Below are positions 8,802-16,819 of a stretch of DNA of 64,000 bases, piece after piece (position 1 is the stretch's first letter; every line of letters starts with the position of its first letter). Below the pieces are notes generated by a model, which was given only the letters and a program-made list of their open reading frames with translations, was not told the DNA's origin and ran no database searches. The position numbers and the translations under genes were made by a program. Source of the stretch: Streptomyces cynarae (GTDB lineage Bacteria > Actinomycetota > Actinomycetes > Streptomycetales > Streptomycetaceae); contig NZ_CP106793.1 in the NCBI RefSeq assembly GCF_025642135.1, positions 3,848,001 through 3,912,000 of the forward strand, in the 5' to 3' direction.

Positions 8802-9559
8802 GCGCGCACTACTTCCGTGCCGCCGCGCTCGATCGCGGTGGCGTCCTCGGGGCTCAGCCCGCTGTCGGTGATCAGCAGGTCCACATCACCGAGGTTGCCG
8901 AAACGTGCGAAGTGCTCCTGGCCGTGCTTGGAGGAGTCGGCGAGCAGCACCACCCGGCGCGCGGCGCGGATCGCCGCACGCTTGACGGCGGCCTCGGCGA
9001 GGTCGGGCGTGGTCAGTCCGTGGTCGGCGGAGAAGCCGTTGGCGGCGATGAACACGACGTCGGCGCGGATCTCCCCGTAGGCGCGCAGCGCCCAGGCGTC
9101 CACGGCGGCGCGCGTACGGTGCCGGACGCGCCCGCCGACCAGATGGAGCTGGATGCCGGGGTGGTCCGCGAGGCGCGCCGCGGTGGGCAGGCTGTGCGTG
9201 ACGACGGTGAGCTGCGCGTCCAGCGGGATCGCCCCCGCCAGCCGTGCGACCGTCGAACCGGCGTCGAGGATCATCGTGCCCCCGCTCGGCAGCTCCGCGA
9301 GGGCCGCCTTGGCGATCCGGTCCTTCTCGTCGGCCGCGGTGGACTCCCGTTCGGCCAGATCCGGCTCGAAGTCGAGGCGCCCGGCGGGGATGGCACCCCC
9401 GTGCACGCGGCGCAGGAGGCCCGCCCGGTCGAGGGCCTTCAGGTCGCGGCGGATGGTCTCGGCCGTGACCTGGAACTCCTCGGCCAGCGAGACGACATCG
9501 ACCCGGCCGCCGTCACGGGCGAGCCGCAGGATCTCCTGCTGTCGCTCCGGCGCGTACAT
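8798..9559 (-). CDS. fruR: DeoR/GlpR-family fructose operon repressor
   Basis: 253 aa. N-terminal DeoR winged HTH (residues 1-57, ERQQEILRLARDGGRVDVVSLAEEF and TAETIRRDL) and C-terminal DeoRC sugar-phosphate sensor domain (about 75-235, with GGTMILDAGSTV). It is the first gene of fruR-fruK-fruA and is expected to be derepressed by fructose 1-phosphate. ATG 9559 is preceded by an excellent GGAGGTGA at 9 nt spacing. That Shine-Dalgarno lies in one arm of an inverted repeat (9569-9607). Confidence 0.95.
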   Translation of the reverse strand: MYAPERQQEILRLARDGGRVDVVSLAEEFQVTAETIRRDLKALDRAGLLRRVHGGAIPAGRLDFEPDLAERESTAADEKDRIAKAALAELPSGGTMILDAGSTVARLAGAIPLDAQLTVVTHSLPTAARLADHPGIQLHLVGGRVRHRTRAAVDAWALRAYGEIRADVVFIAANGFSADHGLTTPDLAEAAVKRAAIRAARRVVLLADSSKHGQEHFARFGNLGDVDLLITDSGLSPEDATAIERGGTEVVRA

Positions 9560-9568
9560 GTCTGTTCA

Positions 9569-9628
9569 CCTCCGACCATGCCCGAACGTGTGGTTTCAGG
9601 TCGGAGGCTACGTCCGAATTTCCGGAAA
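9569..9628 (-). promoter_or_regulatory. fruR leader: SD-sequestering hairpin and upstream palindrome
   Basis: Two perfect 9-nt complementary arms (9569-9577 and 9599-9607) could pair in the fruR leader RNA; the proximal arm contains the fruR GGAGG. Just upstream, the 10-bp palindrome TTTCCGGAAA (9619-9628) is a candidate operator. Whether the distal arm is transcribed depends on the unknown transcription start. Confidence 0.5.
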
Positions 9629-9696
9629 GTAAACAGGTTGGGGCTACAGAACGGACACGAACGGGCGCGGTGCGCTGCGCCGACTTGCGGGCTCGG

Positions 9697-11268
9697 CTAC
9701 CGGGCCGCCCCGACGGGTTGTGCGCCGTCCGCGGGCTGTGTGTGGTTGCTCGCGCCGCTCCCCGCGCCCCTTTCGGGGCCCTCCGCGGCACCGTCCTCGG
9801 CACCGCCCTCGACATGCTGCGCCGGCCGCTTGGGCAGCGCGAACATCAGCAGGAAGATCACCAGCATCACCGCCGCCACCCACCCGAGCGCGTGCTGGAA
9901 GGCGTGCACGAAGGCCGGGCCCACCTGTGCGGGGGTCAGCCGGTCGCCGATCTCGCCGAAGAAGACCACCGACACGAGCCCGAGGCCGAGCGCGTTGCCC
10001 ATCTGCTGCACCGTGTTGATCAGGCCGGACGCCGATCCGGAGTGCTCGCGGGGCACCTCGGACAGGATCGCGTCCGTCAGCGGGGCGACGATCAGCCCCA
10101 TGCCCACGCCCATGACCACCAGCGGCAGCGCCATCTGCCAGGAGGCGATCGACTGGCCGTACCGGTGGGCCTCCGCCATGTAGAGGAGCACGCCCGCCGC
10201 CATCACCAGCGCGCCCGCCTGCAGCACCTTGCGGCCGAAGCGCGGGACCAGCTTCTGCACCGACATCCCGGCCGCGGTGGAGACCGCGATCGAGAACGGC
10301 ACGCCCGTCAGTCCGGCCCGCAGCGCGCTCCAGCCGAGGCCGACCTGCATGTACAGCGTCCAGACCAGGAAGAACACGCCGAGGCCGACGCCGAACACCG
10401 TCTGCACCGCGATGCCCGCCGCGAAGCTCTTCACCCGGAACAGGGACAGTTCGACCAGCGGGGAACCGTCGCGCGCGGTCTTGCGCTTCTCGTACGCCAC
10501 CAGCGCACCGAAGACGACGAACGCACCCGCCATCGACGCGTACCCCCACAGCGGCCAGCCCAGCTCCCGGCCACGGGTGAGCGGGTAGAGCAGCATCAGC
10601 AGGCCGAGCGTGACCAGGGCGACGCCGGCGAGGTCGAGGCGCAGGGCCCTCGGAGCCTTTGACTCTGTGATGAAGCGCCGGCCCAGGAGGTACGCGACCA
10701 CGCCGACCGGCAGGTTGATCAGGAAGATGGGCCGCCACTGGAGCCCGAACAGGTTCCACTCGGTGAGCAGCGCGCCGAGGAGCGGCCCGGAGACGGCACC
10801 CAGCCCGACGATCGCGCCGAACAGGCCGAAGACCTTGCCCCGCTCGTGCGCCGGGAAGGTGGCGTGCACGATCGACAGCACCTGCGGCACCATCATGGCG
10901 GCCATCGCGCCCTGGAGGATCCGCGAGGCGACGAGCATCTCCGGGTTCGCGGCGAAGCCGCACAGCGCCGAGGCGAGCGTGAAGCCGCCGATGCCGATCA
11001 GGAAGAGGCGTTTGCGGCCGTGGATGTCGCCGAGCCGGCCGCCGGTGATGAGTCCCGCGGCGAAGGCGAGGGCGTAACCGGCGGTGATCCACTGGATCTG
11101 GCTGAACGAGGCGCCCGCGTCCCGCTGGATCGACGGGATGGCGATGTTGACGATCGTGACGTCGACAAGGTCCATGAAGGCCGCGGTCATCACGATCGCG
11201 AGCGCGAACCAGCGTCGGCGGTCGCCCGCGCCGACCGTACGGCTGCTGAGTGTCTCGGTGGAGGTCAT
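9697..11268 (-). CDS. MFS transporter, DHA2/EmrB-like drug:H+ antiporter
   Basis: 523 aa, with about 14 predicted membrane segments. The N-terminus carries the DHA2 signature in TM1 (FMDLVDVTIVNIAIPSIQ), motif A in loop 2-3 (GRLGDIHGRKRLFLIG) and motif C in TM5 (GLGAVSGPLLGALL). The hydrophilic C-terminus is rich in Gly/Ala/Glu. It probably exports small toxic compounds. It is divergent from the WYL regulator, with only 61 bp between starts, so that regulator probably controls it. Confidence 0.93.
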   Translation of the reverse strand: MTSTETLSSRTVGAGDRRRWFALAIVMTAAFMDLVDVTIVNIAIPSIQRDAGASFSQIQWITAGYALAFAAGLITGGRLGDIHGRKRLFLIGIGGFTLASALCGFAANPEMLVASRILQGAMAAMMVPQVLSIVHATFPAHERGKVFGLFGAIVGLGAVSGPLLGALLTEWNLFGLQWRPIFLINLPVGVVAYLLGRRFITESKAPRALRLDLAGVALVTLGLLMLLYPLTRGRELGWPLWGYASMAGAFVVFGALVAYEKRKTARDGSPLVELSLFRVKSFAAGIAVQTVFGVGLGVFFLVWTLYMQVGLGWSALRAGLTGVPFSIAVSTAAGMSVQKLVPRFGRKVLQAGALVMAAGVLLYMAEAHRYGQSIASWQMALPLVVMGVGMGLIVAPLTDAILSEVPREHSGSASGLINTVQQMGNALGLGLVSVVFFGEIGDRLTPAQVGPAFVHAFQHALGWVAAVMLVIFLLMFALPKRPAQHVEGGAEDGAAEGPERGAGSGASNHTQPADGAQPVGAAR

Positions 11269-11329
11269 GCCCTGAAGCTAGGGGCCGATTAGGTCAGATC
11301 GCGTCCTAGTTCTCAGGCATCCTCGACAC
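11269..11329. promoter_or_regulatory. shared divergent promoter region of MFS and WYL genes
   Basis: 61 bp between divergent starts. An inverted pair CTAGG (11278-11282) and CCTAG (11305-11309) flanks the centre and is a possible binding site for the WYL regulator. Confidence 0.35.
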
Positions 11330-12292
11330 ATGACAACCGACACTCCGGCACGGCTCCTCCAGTTGCTGTCCCTCCTGCAGACACCGCGCGAGTGGCCCGG
11401 CGGCGAGCTCGCCGAGCGGCTCGGGGTGTCCCGTCGCACCGTGCGGCGTGACATCGACCGGCTGCGCGAGCTCGGCTATCCCGTGGAGGCCAGCAAGGGG
11501 GCCGACGGCGGTTACCGGCTGGTCGCCGGAAAGGCCATGCCACCGCTGGTGCTCGACGACGAGGAGGCCGTCGCCATCGCGGTCGGGCTCCGGGCGGGCG
11601 CCGGGCACGCGGTGGAGGGCGTGGAGGAGGCCTCGGTACGGGCCCTGGCCAAGCTGGAGCAGGTGCTGCCGAGCCGGCTGCGCCACCGCGTCACCACGCT
11701 CCAGGCCGCCACCACCGCTCTGGCCAGCGGCGACGGGGCGAGCATCGCGCCGGAGACGCTGACCGTGATGGCTTCGGCGATCGCGGGCCGGGAGCGGCTG
11801 CGGTTCGCGTACCGCTCCGGGGACGGCACACCCTCGCGGCGCCTGGCGGAGCCGTACCGGCTGGTGTCGACGGGGCGCCGCTGGTACCTCGTCGCCTACG
11901 ACCTGGAGCGCGAGGACTGGCGTACGTTCCGGGTCGACCGGGTCACCGAGCCGTTCGCGACGGGTGCCCGGTTCACGCCGCGGGAACTGCCGACCGGGAG
12001 TGCGGCGGAGTATCTGCGGCAGTCGGTGTACCGGCGGCAGGAGACCTTCGAGTTCGAGGCGACCTTCGCGGCCCCCGCCGACTTCGTCGCGGCGCGCATA
12101 CCCCGGTGGGTCGGCGCCCCGGAACCGCTCGACGAGCACAGTTGCCGACTGCGGGGCGTGGCGAGCGACTCGGTGGAGTGGCTGGCCGTACGGCTCGCGC
12201 TGGTGGACTGCGAGTTCACGGTGCACCGTCCGGCCGACCTCGTCGCTTCGGTACGGGACCTGGGGGCGCGGCTGAGCCGGGCGGCCGGGTGA
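11330..12292 (+). CDS. WYL-domain transcriptional regulator (YafY/PafBC type)
   Basis: 320 aa. N-terminal HTH_11 domain (residues about 5-58, SRRTVRRDIDRLRELGYPVEASKGADGGYRL), central WYL domain (about 140-215, with LRFAYRSGDG, AEPYRLVSTGRRWYLVAYD, WRTFRVDR) and C-terminal WCX-like extension. WYL regulators sense ligands or nucleic acids. The divergent MFS gene is the obvious target. Its 3' end lies in a local duplication: about 41 nt around the stop recur 58 bp downstream. Confidence 0.93.
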   Translation: MTTDTPARLLQLLSLLQTPREWPGGELAERLGVSRRTVRRDIDRLRELGYPVEASKGADGGYRLVAGKAMPPLVLDDEEAVAIAVGLRAGAGHAVEGVEEASVRALAKLEQVLPSRLRHRVTTLQAATTALASGDGASIAPETLTVMASAIAGRERLRFAYRSGDGTPSRRLAEPYRLVSTGRRWYLVAYDLEREDWRTFRVDRVTEPFATGARFTPRELPTGSAAEYLRQSVYRRQETFEFEATFAAPADFVAARIPRWVGAPEPLDEHSCRLRGVASDSVEWLAVRLALVDCEFTVHRPADLVASVRDLGARLSRAAG

Positions 12293-12366
12293 GGGCGCGG
12301 CTGGGCCGGGTGGCGGAGTGCGGCTGCGGCTGAGCCGGGCGGCGGGGTGAGGGCGCGGCTGGGCCG
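12268..12366. repeat. 41-nt imperfect direct repeat at the WYL gene 3' end
   Basis: The segment 12268-12308, which contains the WYL stop codon, recurs almost exactly at 12326-12366 (one clear difference plus local indel tolerance). It is a fossil duplication of a gene end. Confidence 0.75.
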
Positions 12367-12474
12367 CCCTCTCACGGGGAGTCCGGCTCGGCCGCCCTCT
12401 CACGGGGAGTCCGGCTCGGCCGCCCTCTCACGGGGAGTCCGGCTCGGCCGCCGTCCACGGGAAGTCCCGCAGGG
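12363..12474. repeat. 28-bp tandem repeat, three perfect copies plus one diverged
   Basis: Perfect copies are at 12363-12390, 12391-12418 and 12419-12446; a fourth, diverged copy at about 12447-12474 is the coding end of the TetR gene. The TetR stop codon (12428-12430) lies in the third copy. The array therefore grew from the 3' end of the tetR gene. Confidence 0.9.
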
Positions 12475-13084
12475 CGTCCAGGTTGCGTACGGCGAGTGCG
12501 GCGGGCCCGCCCGGGCCGCCGGCCGGTGTGTCGCCCGCGGCCCAGCTCTCCACCGCCACGCGGACGGCCGCACTGGCCACGGCGGCGGCGAACCGGAGGG
12601 ACGGGGTGACCTGACCCGGCGTTCCGTCACCCGCCCGTGCCGCGAGCACCTCCGCCAGCTTCCGCTCGGCCGCCTGGCAGATCTCCGCCCACACCTTGGT
12701 CAGCGCGGGGTGGGACTCGGTGAGGCGCAGCAGGGTGCGGACCCACTCCAGGGACGTGGCGGACACACCGGTGCCCGGGGTGAGGGTGTGCCGCACCGCG
12801 TGACGCAGGGCCTCGGCGACGGTGAGGCCGGCGGGGGCTTCGCGGACGGCGTCGGTCCACCGGTGGGCGCCCGCAGTGAAGAGCGGTGCGAGCGCTTCCT
12901 CCTTGGTCGCGAAGTAGCGGTAGAAGGTGCGCGGGGCGATCCCGGCGGCGCGGGCGATGTCCTCGGCGCGGGTGGCACGCAGGCCGTTCGCCATGAACAG
13001 CCCCGCGGCGGCCCGGGCGATCTCCATACGGGTCGCCGCCTTGCGCCGCTCGGTCAGGGACGTGCCACGTGCGGTACTGCTCAT
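12428..13084 (-). CDS. TetR/AcrR family transcriptional regulator
   Basis: 218 aa from ATG 13084; an upstream in-frame ATG at 13111 adds nine residues, and neither has a strong ribosome-binding site. The N-terminal TetR HTH spans about residues 12-58 (GLRATRAEDIARAAGIAPRTFYRYFATKEEAL). The effector domain is variable and ligand unknown. It is convergent with the WYL regulator, and its C-terminal codons are part of the 28-bp tandem array. Confidence 0.9.
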   Translation of the reverse strand: MSSTARGTSLTERRKAATRMEIARAAAGLFMANGLRATRAEDIARAAGIAPRTFYRYFATKEEALAPLFTAGAHRWTDAVREAPAGLTVAEALRHAVRHTLTPGTGVSATSLEWVRTLLRLTESHPALTKVWAEICQAAERKLAEVLAARAGDGTPGQVTPSLRFAAAVASAAVRVAVESWAAGDTPAGGPGGPAALAVRNLDALRDFPWTAAEPDSP

Positions 13085-13192
13085 GAACGGCAGGTTATGC
13101 CGCTGTGGCACAATCTGCCATCCGGGCCGCCCCGGGGTTCAGGTCCGGGGCGACCCGTCGACGTGCCCCTGCCGTGACCGGACATACGAAGA

Positions 13193-13234
13193 GCCGGTCC
13201 CCGGCGCCAGGGGGGAGTGGCGCCGGGGACCGGC
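13193..13234 (-). terminator. strong hairpin downstream of hrdD
   Basis: Perfect 17-bp arms (13193-13209 and 13218-13234) with an 8-nt G-rich loop. A second, weaker hairpin follows with arms 13242-13249 and 13268-13275. Together they form a double terminator for hrdD. Confidence 0.85.
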
Positions 13235-13366
13235 CCGGGGAGAGTCCCGGCGCCGGGGGGAGTGCGTCGGGACTCGGCTCTGTGGTTGGACGAACCGTGC
13301 GGTCGCGGGACCCGGAGGTCTTGTGCCCCGGACCCGCGTGTTCGATGCGGGGCAACTGCACCGTCG

Positions 13367-14368
13367 TTACGCCGCCGCGTCGAAGCCGGTCTGGCGGGCC
13401 AGCTTCTTCAGCTCCAGCAGGGCGTGCTTCTCGATCTGGCGGATGCGCTCACGCGTCAGGCCGTGCTCCTTGCCGACCTCCGTCAGCGTGCGCTCCCGAC
13501 CGTCCTCGATGCCGTACCGCATCTTGATGATCGAGGCCGTGCGGTCGTCGAGCCGGCCGATCAGGTCGTCCAACTCCTCGCTGCGCAGCAGCGTGAGCAC
13601 CGACTGCTCCGGCGACACCGCGGAGGTGTCCTCGAGCAGGTCGCCGAACTGGGTCTCGCCCTCGTCGTCCACCGACATGTTCAGCGAGACGGGGTCACGC
13701 GCCCAGTCGAGGACGTCGCTGATGCGCTCCGCCGACGAGTCCAGCTCGGCCGCGATCTCGGCGGGCTCGGGGTCCCGGCCGTTCTCACGGTTGAACTCCC
13801 GCTGGACGCGGCGGATGCGGCCCAGCTCCTCGACAAGGTGGACGGGCAGCCGGATGGTGCGCGACTGGTCCGCTATCGACCGCGTGATCGCCTGACGGAT
13901 CCACCAGGTGGCGTAGGTGGAGAACTTGAAGCCCTTGCGGTAGTCGAACTTCTCGACGGCGCGCACCAGGCCCGCGTTCCCCTCCTGGATCAGGTCGAGC
14001 AGCGGCAGGCCGCTGCGCGGATAGCGGCGCGCGACGGCGACGACCAGTCGGAGGTTGGAGCGGATGAAGATGTCCTTGGCCCGCTCCCCCTCGGCGACCA
14101 GGGCCTCGAGCTCCTCACGGGTGGCATCCGCCTTGGCCTCCTCCTCACCGTCGAGGATCTGCCGTGCGAACACGCCCGCCTCGATGATCTGTGAGAGCTC
14201 GACCTCCTTGGCGGCGTCGAGCAGGGGCGTACGCGCGATCTCGTCGAGGTACATGCCGACCAGGTCGCGGTCGGCGATGTCTCCGCCCTGGGCGCGAACA
14301 CTGCTTGCCGCGGCGTCGATGGTTTCGCCCTCGGCGGCCTGGCGACGGGCGACGGCACGGGTTGCCAT
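13367..14368 (-). CDS. hrdD: principal-like RNA polymerase sigma factor HrdD
   Basis: 333 aa from ATG 14368, with AAGGGAG at correct spacing. It is a group 2 sigma-70 protein with region 1.2 (DLVGMYLDEIARTPLLDAA), region 2 (LPLLDLIQEGNAGLVRAVEKFDYRKGFKFSTYATWWIRQAI), region 3 (RLPVHLVEELGRIRRVQREF) and region 4.2 (TLTEVGKEHGLTRERIRQIE). Length and sequence match S. coelicolor HrdD as I recall it, ending KKLARQTGFDAAA. It is non-essential in Streptomyces and known to be under SigR control in S. coelicolor; a fitting SigR promoter is present upstream. Confidence 0.95.
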   Translation of the reverse strand: MATRAVARRQAAEGETIDAAASSVRAQGGDIADRDLVGMYLDEIARTPLLDAAKEVELSQIIEAGVFARQILDGEEEAKADATREELEALVAEGERAKDIFIRSNLRLVVAVARRYPRSGLPLLDLIQEGNAGLVRAVEKFDYRKGFKFSTYATWWIRQAITRSIADQSRTIRLPVHLVEELGRIRRVQREFNRENGRDPEPAEIAAELDSSAERISDVLDWARDPVSLNMSVDDEGETQFGDLLEDTSAVSPEQSVLTLLRSEELDDLIGRLDDRTASIIKMRYGIEDGRERTLTEVGKEHGLTRERIRQIEKHALLELKKLARQTGFDAAA

Positions 14369-14387
14369 GCGTGCTCCCTTGCGTTGG

Positions 14388-14428
14388 GGGTCCCCCCCGC
14401 TCGAGCGAAGCCGAGAGTGGGGGAGGGC
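14388..14428. repeat. Streptomyces intergenic inverted-repeat element
   Basis: A C-rich arm (TCCCCCCCGCTC) and a G-rich arm (GAGAGTGGGGGAGGG) flank a short centre containing CGAGCGAAGCC. I recall this sequence as recurring in many Streptomyces intergenic regions. It lies in the hrdD leader, where it could form a hairpin in the mRNA. Confidence 0.6.
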
Positions 14429-14488
14429 TAGCGGATGGTCTGGTAACGATTCGGCCACCCTTCCGGGTGCCCGGCATCCGAAGGAAAC

Positions 14489-14514
14489 AACGACTGGAAT
14501 CCGGACAGAATTCC
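14489..14514 (-). promoter_or_regulatory. SigR-type promoter of hrdD
   Basis: On the minus strand GGAAT (14514-14510) is followed by exactly 18 nt and GTT (14491-14489), the SigR (thiol-oxidative stress ECF sigma) consensus. Transcription would start near 14482, about 115 nt before hrdD. SigR control of hrdD is known in S. coelicolor. Confidence 0.8.
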
Positions 14515-14578
14515 CAACCCGCCCCTCATTTTTTCTGATCATGCAGTACCCTGTCCCGCCACACTGGGAGGCGGGGCA

Positions 14579-15118
14579 ATGGCAGAGAGTAGTCGCGTGC
14601 AGGTCAGGTCGGGAGCGGAGAGCGACCTCGAAGCTCTCACGGACATCTACAACCACTACGTCCGTGAGACGCCGATCACATTCGACACCACGGCCTTCAC
14701 GGCGGAGGAGCGCCGCCCCTGGCTGCTCTCCCACCCTGAAGACGGGCCGCACCGGTTGATGGTTGCCGCGGACGCCGAGTCACAGGAGATCCTGGGGTAC
14801 GCCACATCCAGCCCCTTCCGCCCGAAGCCGGCGTACGCGACCTCGGTCGAGGTCACGATCTACCTCGCCCCGCACGCGACCGGCCGCGGCGTCGGCGGGC
14901 ACCTCTACAGGGCCCTCTTCGAGGCCCTGGCGGGCGAGGACCTGCACCGCGCGTACGCGGGCATCGCCCAGCCCAACGAAGCGTCCGTGCGCCTGCACGA
15001 ACGCTTCGGTTTCCGCCACGTCGGCACCTACCGGGAGGTGGGCCGCAAGTTCGGGCGGTACTGGGACGTGGCCTGGTACGAGAAGGACCTCCAGCAGGGC
15101 CTTCATCGGGACGTCTAG
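14579..15118 (+). CDS. GNAT N-acetyltransferase, phosphinothricin acetyltransferase-like
   Basis: 179 aa, ATG 14579, with GGGAGG about 8 nt upstream. It carries the PAT/Bar-type N-terminus (LTDIYNHYVRETPITFDT), the SVEVTIYLAPHATGRGVGGHLYRAL acetyl-CoA-binding loop (Q/RxxGxG/A) and the C-terminal LHERFGFRHVGTYREVGRKFGRYWDVAWYEK signature. It acetylates a free amino group, possibly phosphinothricin, methionine sulfoximine or a related amino acid. It is divergent from hrdD. The true substrate cannot be told from sequence. Confidence 0.92.
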   Translation: MAESSRVQVRSGAESDLEALTDIYNHYVRETPITFDTTAFTAEERRPWLLSHPEDGPHRLMVAADAESQEILGYATSSPFRPKPAYATSVEVTIYLAPHATGRGVGGHLYRALFEALAGEDLHRAYAGIAQPNEASVRLHERFGFRHVGTYREVGRKFGRYWDVAWYEKDLQQGLHRDV

Positions 15119-15141
15119 CTGGAGCCGGCGTCCGGCCACCG

Positions 15142-15948
15142 TCATCCGAACTGCACCGACCGCTTCGCCATTCCCATCCAGAAGCCGTCGATCACGGATC
15201 TCTGGGCGTCGAGCTCACCGCCGGCCTCCGCCGCGCCCATCGTCACGAACAGCGGGGCGAAGTGCTCGGTGCGCGGGTGGGCGTAGCGGCCGGCCGGGGC
15301 CTTGTTCAGGAAGTCCAGCAGGGCGTCCCAGTCGCGCGTCTCCAGGGCGCGGCGGCCCCAGTCGTCGAACTCCGAGGACCAGGTGGGCACTCCCCCGCCC
15401 GCGTGCCGCAGGGCGGCCAGGTTGTGGGTGAAGAAGCCGGAGCCGACGATCAGGACGCCCTCGTCGCGCAGCGGGGCCAGCTTGCGGCCGATCTCCATCA
15501 GCTTCACCGGGTCCAGGGTCGGCATGGAGATCTGCAGGACCGGGATGTCGGCCTCGGGGAACATCTCGACGAGCGGGACGTACGCGCCGTGGTCCAGGCC
15601 GCGGTCCGGGATGTCCTGGACGGGGGTGCCGGGGGCGTGCAGCAGCTTGCGGACGGCTTCGGCGAGCTGCGGGGCGCCCGGGGCCTCGTACCGGACCCGG
15701 TAGTAGTGCTCGGGGAAGCCCCAGAAGTCGTAGACCAGCGGAACAGTGCGCGTCGCACCGAGGGCGAGCGGGGCCTCCTCCCAGTGGGCCGAGACCATCA
15801 GGATCGCCTTGGGGCGCGGCAGGTCGGCGGACCAGGCGGCGAGCTGGCCGGGCCAGACCGGGTCGTCGGCCAGCGGGGGCGCACCGTGGCTCAGGTAGAG
15901 GGCGGGCATGCGCTGGGGCGCGGTGCGCTCCTCGACGGCGGCGGACAT
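15142..15948 (-). CDS. DODA-type extradiol aromatic ring-opening dioxygenase (LigB family)
   Basis: 268 aa from ATG 15948, with GAAGGGAG upstream. It has the family motifs ALYLSHGAPPLADD (first metal His), MVSAHWEE (second His), GLDHGAYVPLVEMFP, GSGFFTHNL and a C-terminal EHFAPLFVTMGAA. It resembles YgiD/4,5-DOPA dioxygenase, a non-heme iron or zinc enzyme that cleaves catecholic rings. It is divergent from a marR gene, with operator-like palindromes between them, so it is probably induced by an aromatic ligand of that regulator. Confidence 0.93.
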   Translation of the reverse strand: MSAAVEERTAPQRMPALYLSHGAPPLADDPVWPGQLAAWSADLPRPKAILMVSAHWEEAPLALGATRTVPLVYDFWGFPEHYYRVRYEAPGAPQLAEAVRKLLHAPGTPVQDIPDRGLDHGAYVPLVEMFPEADIPVLQISMPTLDPVKLMEIGRKLAPLRDEGVLIVGSGFFTHNLAALRHAGGGVPTWSSEFDDWGRRALETRDWDALLDFLNKAPAGRYAHPRTEHFAPLFVTMGAAEAGGELDAQRSVIDGFWMGMAKRSVQFG

Positions 15949-16003
15949 GACGGCGGCTCCCTTCGTGCGGCAACGGTGCGACGTGCCCCTGAAGATGCGA
16001 TTG

Positions 16004-16061
16004 CTTGAAGTCTCAAGCTCTCTCATTCGCGAGGGTACGCCCCACTTGTTTAAATTTCAAG
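16004..16061. promoter_or_regulatory. two MarR-operator-like palindromes
   Basis: CTTGA-AGTC-TCAAG (16004-16017) and the looser CTTG-N9-CAAG centred on TTTAAA (16045-16061) lie in the 136-bp divergent region between the dioxygenase and marR. Shared CTTGA/TCAAG half-sites suggest binding by the adjacent MarR protein. Confidence 0.55.
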
Positions 16062-16084
16062 AAGGCGCCTCGTACAGTGGAGTC

Positions 16085-16588
16085 ATGAAGACGGCACCCG
16101 CTGAGGACACTCGCTGGCTCACCGACGAGGAGCAGCGCATCTGGCGTGCGTACATGCACGCCGTCACCCTTCTCGAGGACCACCTCGACCGCCAGCTGCA
16201 GCGCGACGCGGGAATGCCGCACGTCTACTACGGACTGCTCGTCCAGCTCGCCGAGGCGCCGCGGCGGCGGCTGCGGATGACCGAGCTGGCCATGCGGGCG
16301 AAGATCACGCGCTCCCGGCTCTCGCACGCCGTCGCGCGCCTGGAGAAGAGCGGCTGGGTGCGGCGCGAGGAGTGTCCCTCCGACAAGCGGGGGCAGCTCG
16401 CGGTCCTCACGGACGAGGGGTACGAGGTGCTGGCGCGCACCGCGCCCGGCCATGTGGCGGCCGTACGCCAGGCCCTGTTCGACCGGCTCACCCCCGAGCA
16501 GCAGAAGTCCCTCGGCGAGATCATGTCGATCATCGCGGAGGGACTGCAGCCCAAGGACGCGGAGGCGGACCTGCCCTGGCTCCGCTGA
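16085..16588 (+). CDS. MarR family transcriptional regulator
   Basis: 167 aa from ATG 16085. Winged HTH in residues about 45-120 (RLRMTELAMRAKITRSRLSHAVARLEKSGWVRREECPSDKRGQLAVLTDEG, with the conserved D-x-R-type wing motif). The N-terminal helices suggest a dimerisation domain. It is divergent from the LigB-type dioxygenase and likely represses it through the palindromes at 16004-16061. Confidence 0.93.
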   Translation: MKTAPAEDTRWLTDEEQRIWRAYMHAVTLLEDHLDRQLQRDAGMPHVYYGLLVQLAEAPRRRLRMTELAMRAKITRSRLSHAVARLEKSGWVRREECPSDKRGQLAVLTDEGYEVLARTAPGHVAAVRQALFDRLTPEQQKSLGEIMSIIAEGLQPKDAEADLPWLR

Positions 16589-16623
16589 GCCGCGGGCGGA
16601 CGCTCACAGACGGGCCCACCCCG

Positions 16624-16693
16624 CCCGCACCGGACACGGGTCGGCCCTCGACCCGCACCGATCACGAATCCGCCCCACCCGCACCGGACACGG
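16624..16693. repeat. 16-bp direct repeat downstream of marR
   Basis: The same 16 bp (CCCGCACCGGACACGG) occurs at 16624-16639 and 16678-16693, with a partial third copy between them. Low-complexity intergenic sequence. Confidence 0.6.
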
Positions 16694-16695
16694 CT

Positions 16696-16732
16696 CCGCC
16701 CCGGCCCCGCCGGATCGGCGGAGCCGGGGCGG
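16696..16732. terminator. bidirectional terminator between marR and MFS genes
   Basis: 16-bp GC-rich arms (16696-16711 and 16717-16732) with one mismatch and a 5-nt loop, between two convergent genes. Confidence 0.8.
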
Positions 16733-16819
16733 ACCCCCTTCATGCGTACGGCCGAGACGTCCCCTTCCTCGTCCGTACATTCATGCTCGGTTCTCTACGG
16801 GTACCCCTGCCAAGGCGCC

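Noticed and set aside
7717..8871. Plus-strand 384-aa frame opposite fruK
   Set aside because: Antisense shadow of fruK; the minus strand carries all PfkB motifs.
12363..12446. 28-bp repeats as a CRISPR array
   Set aside because: The copies are directly adjacent with no spacers, and derive from the tetR gene end.
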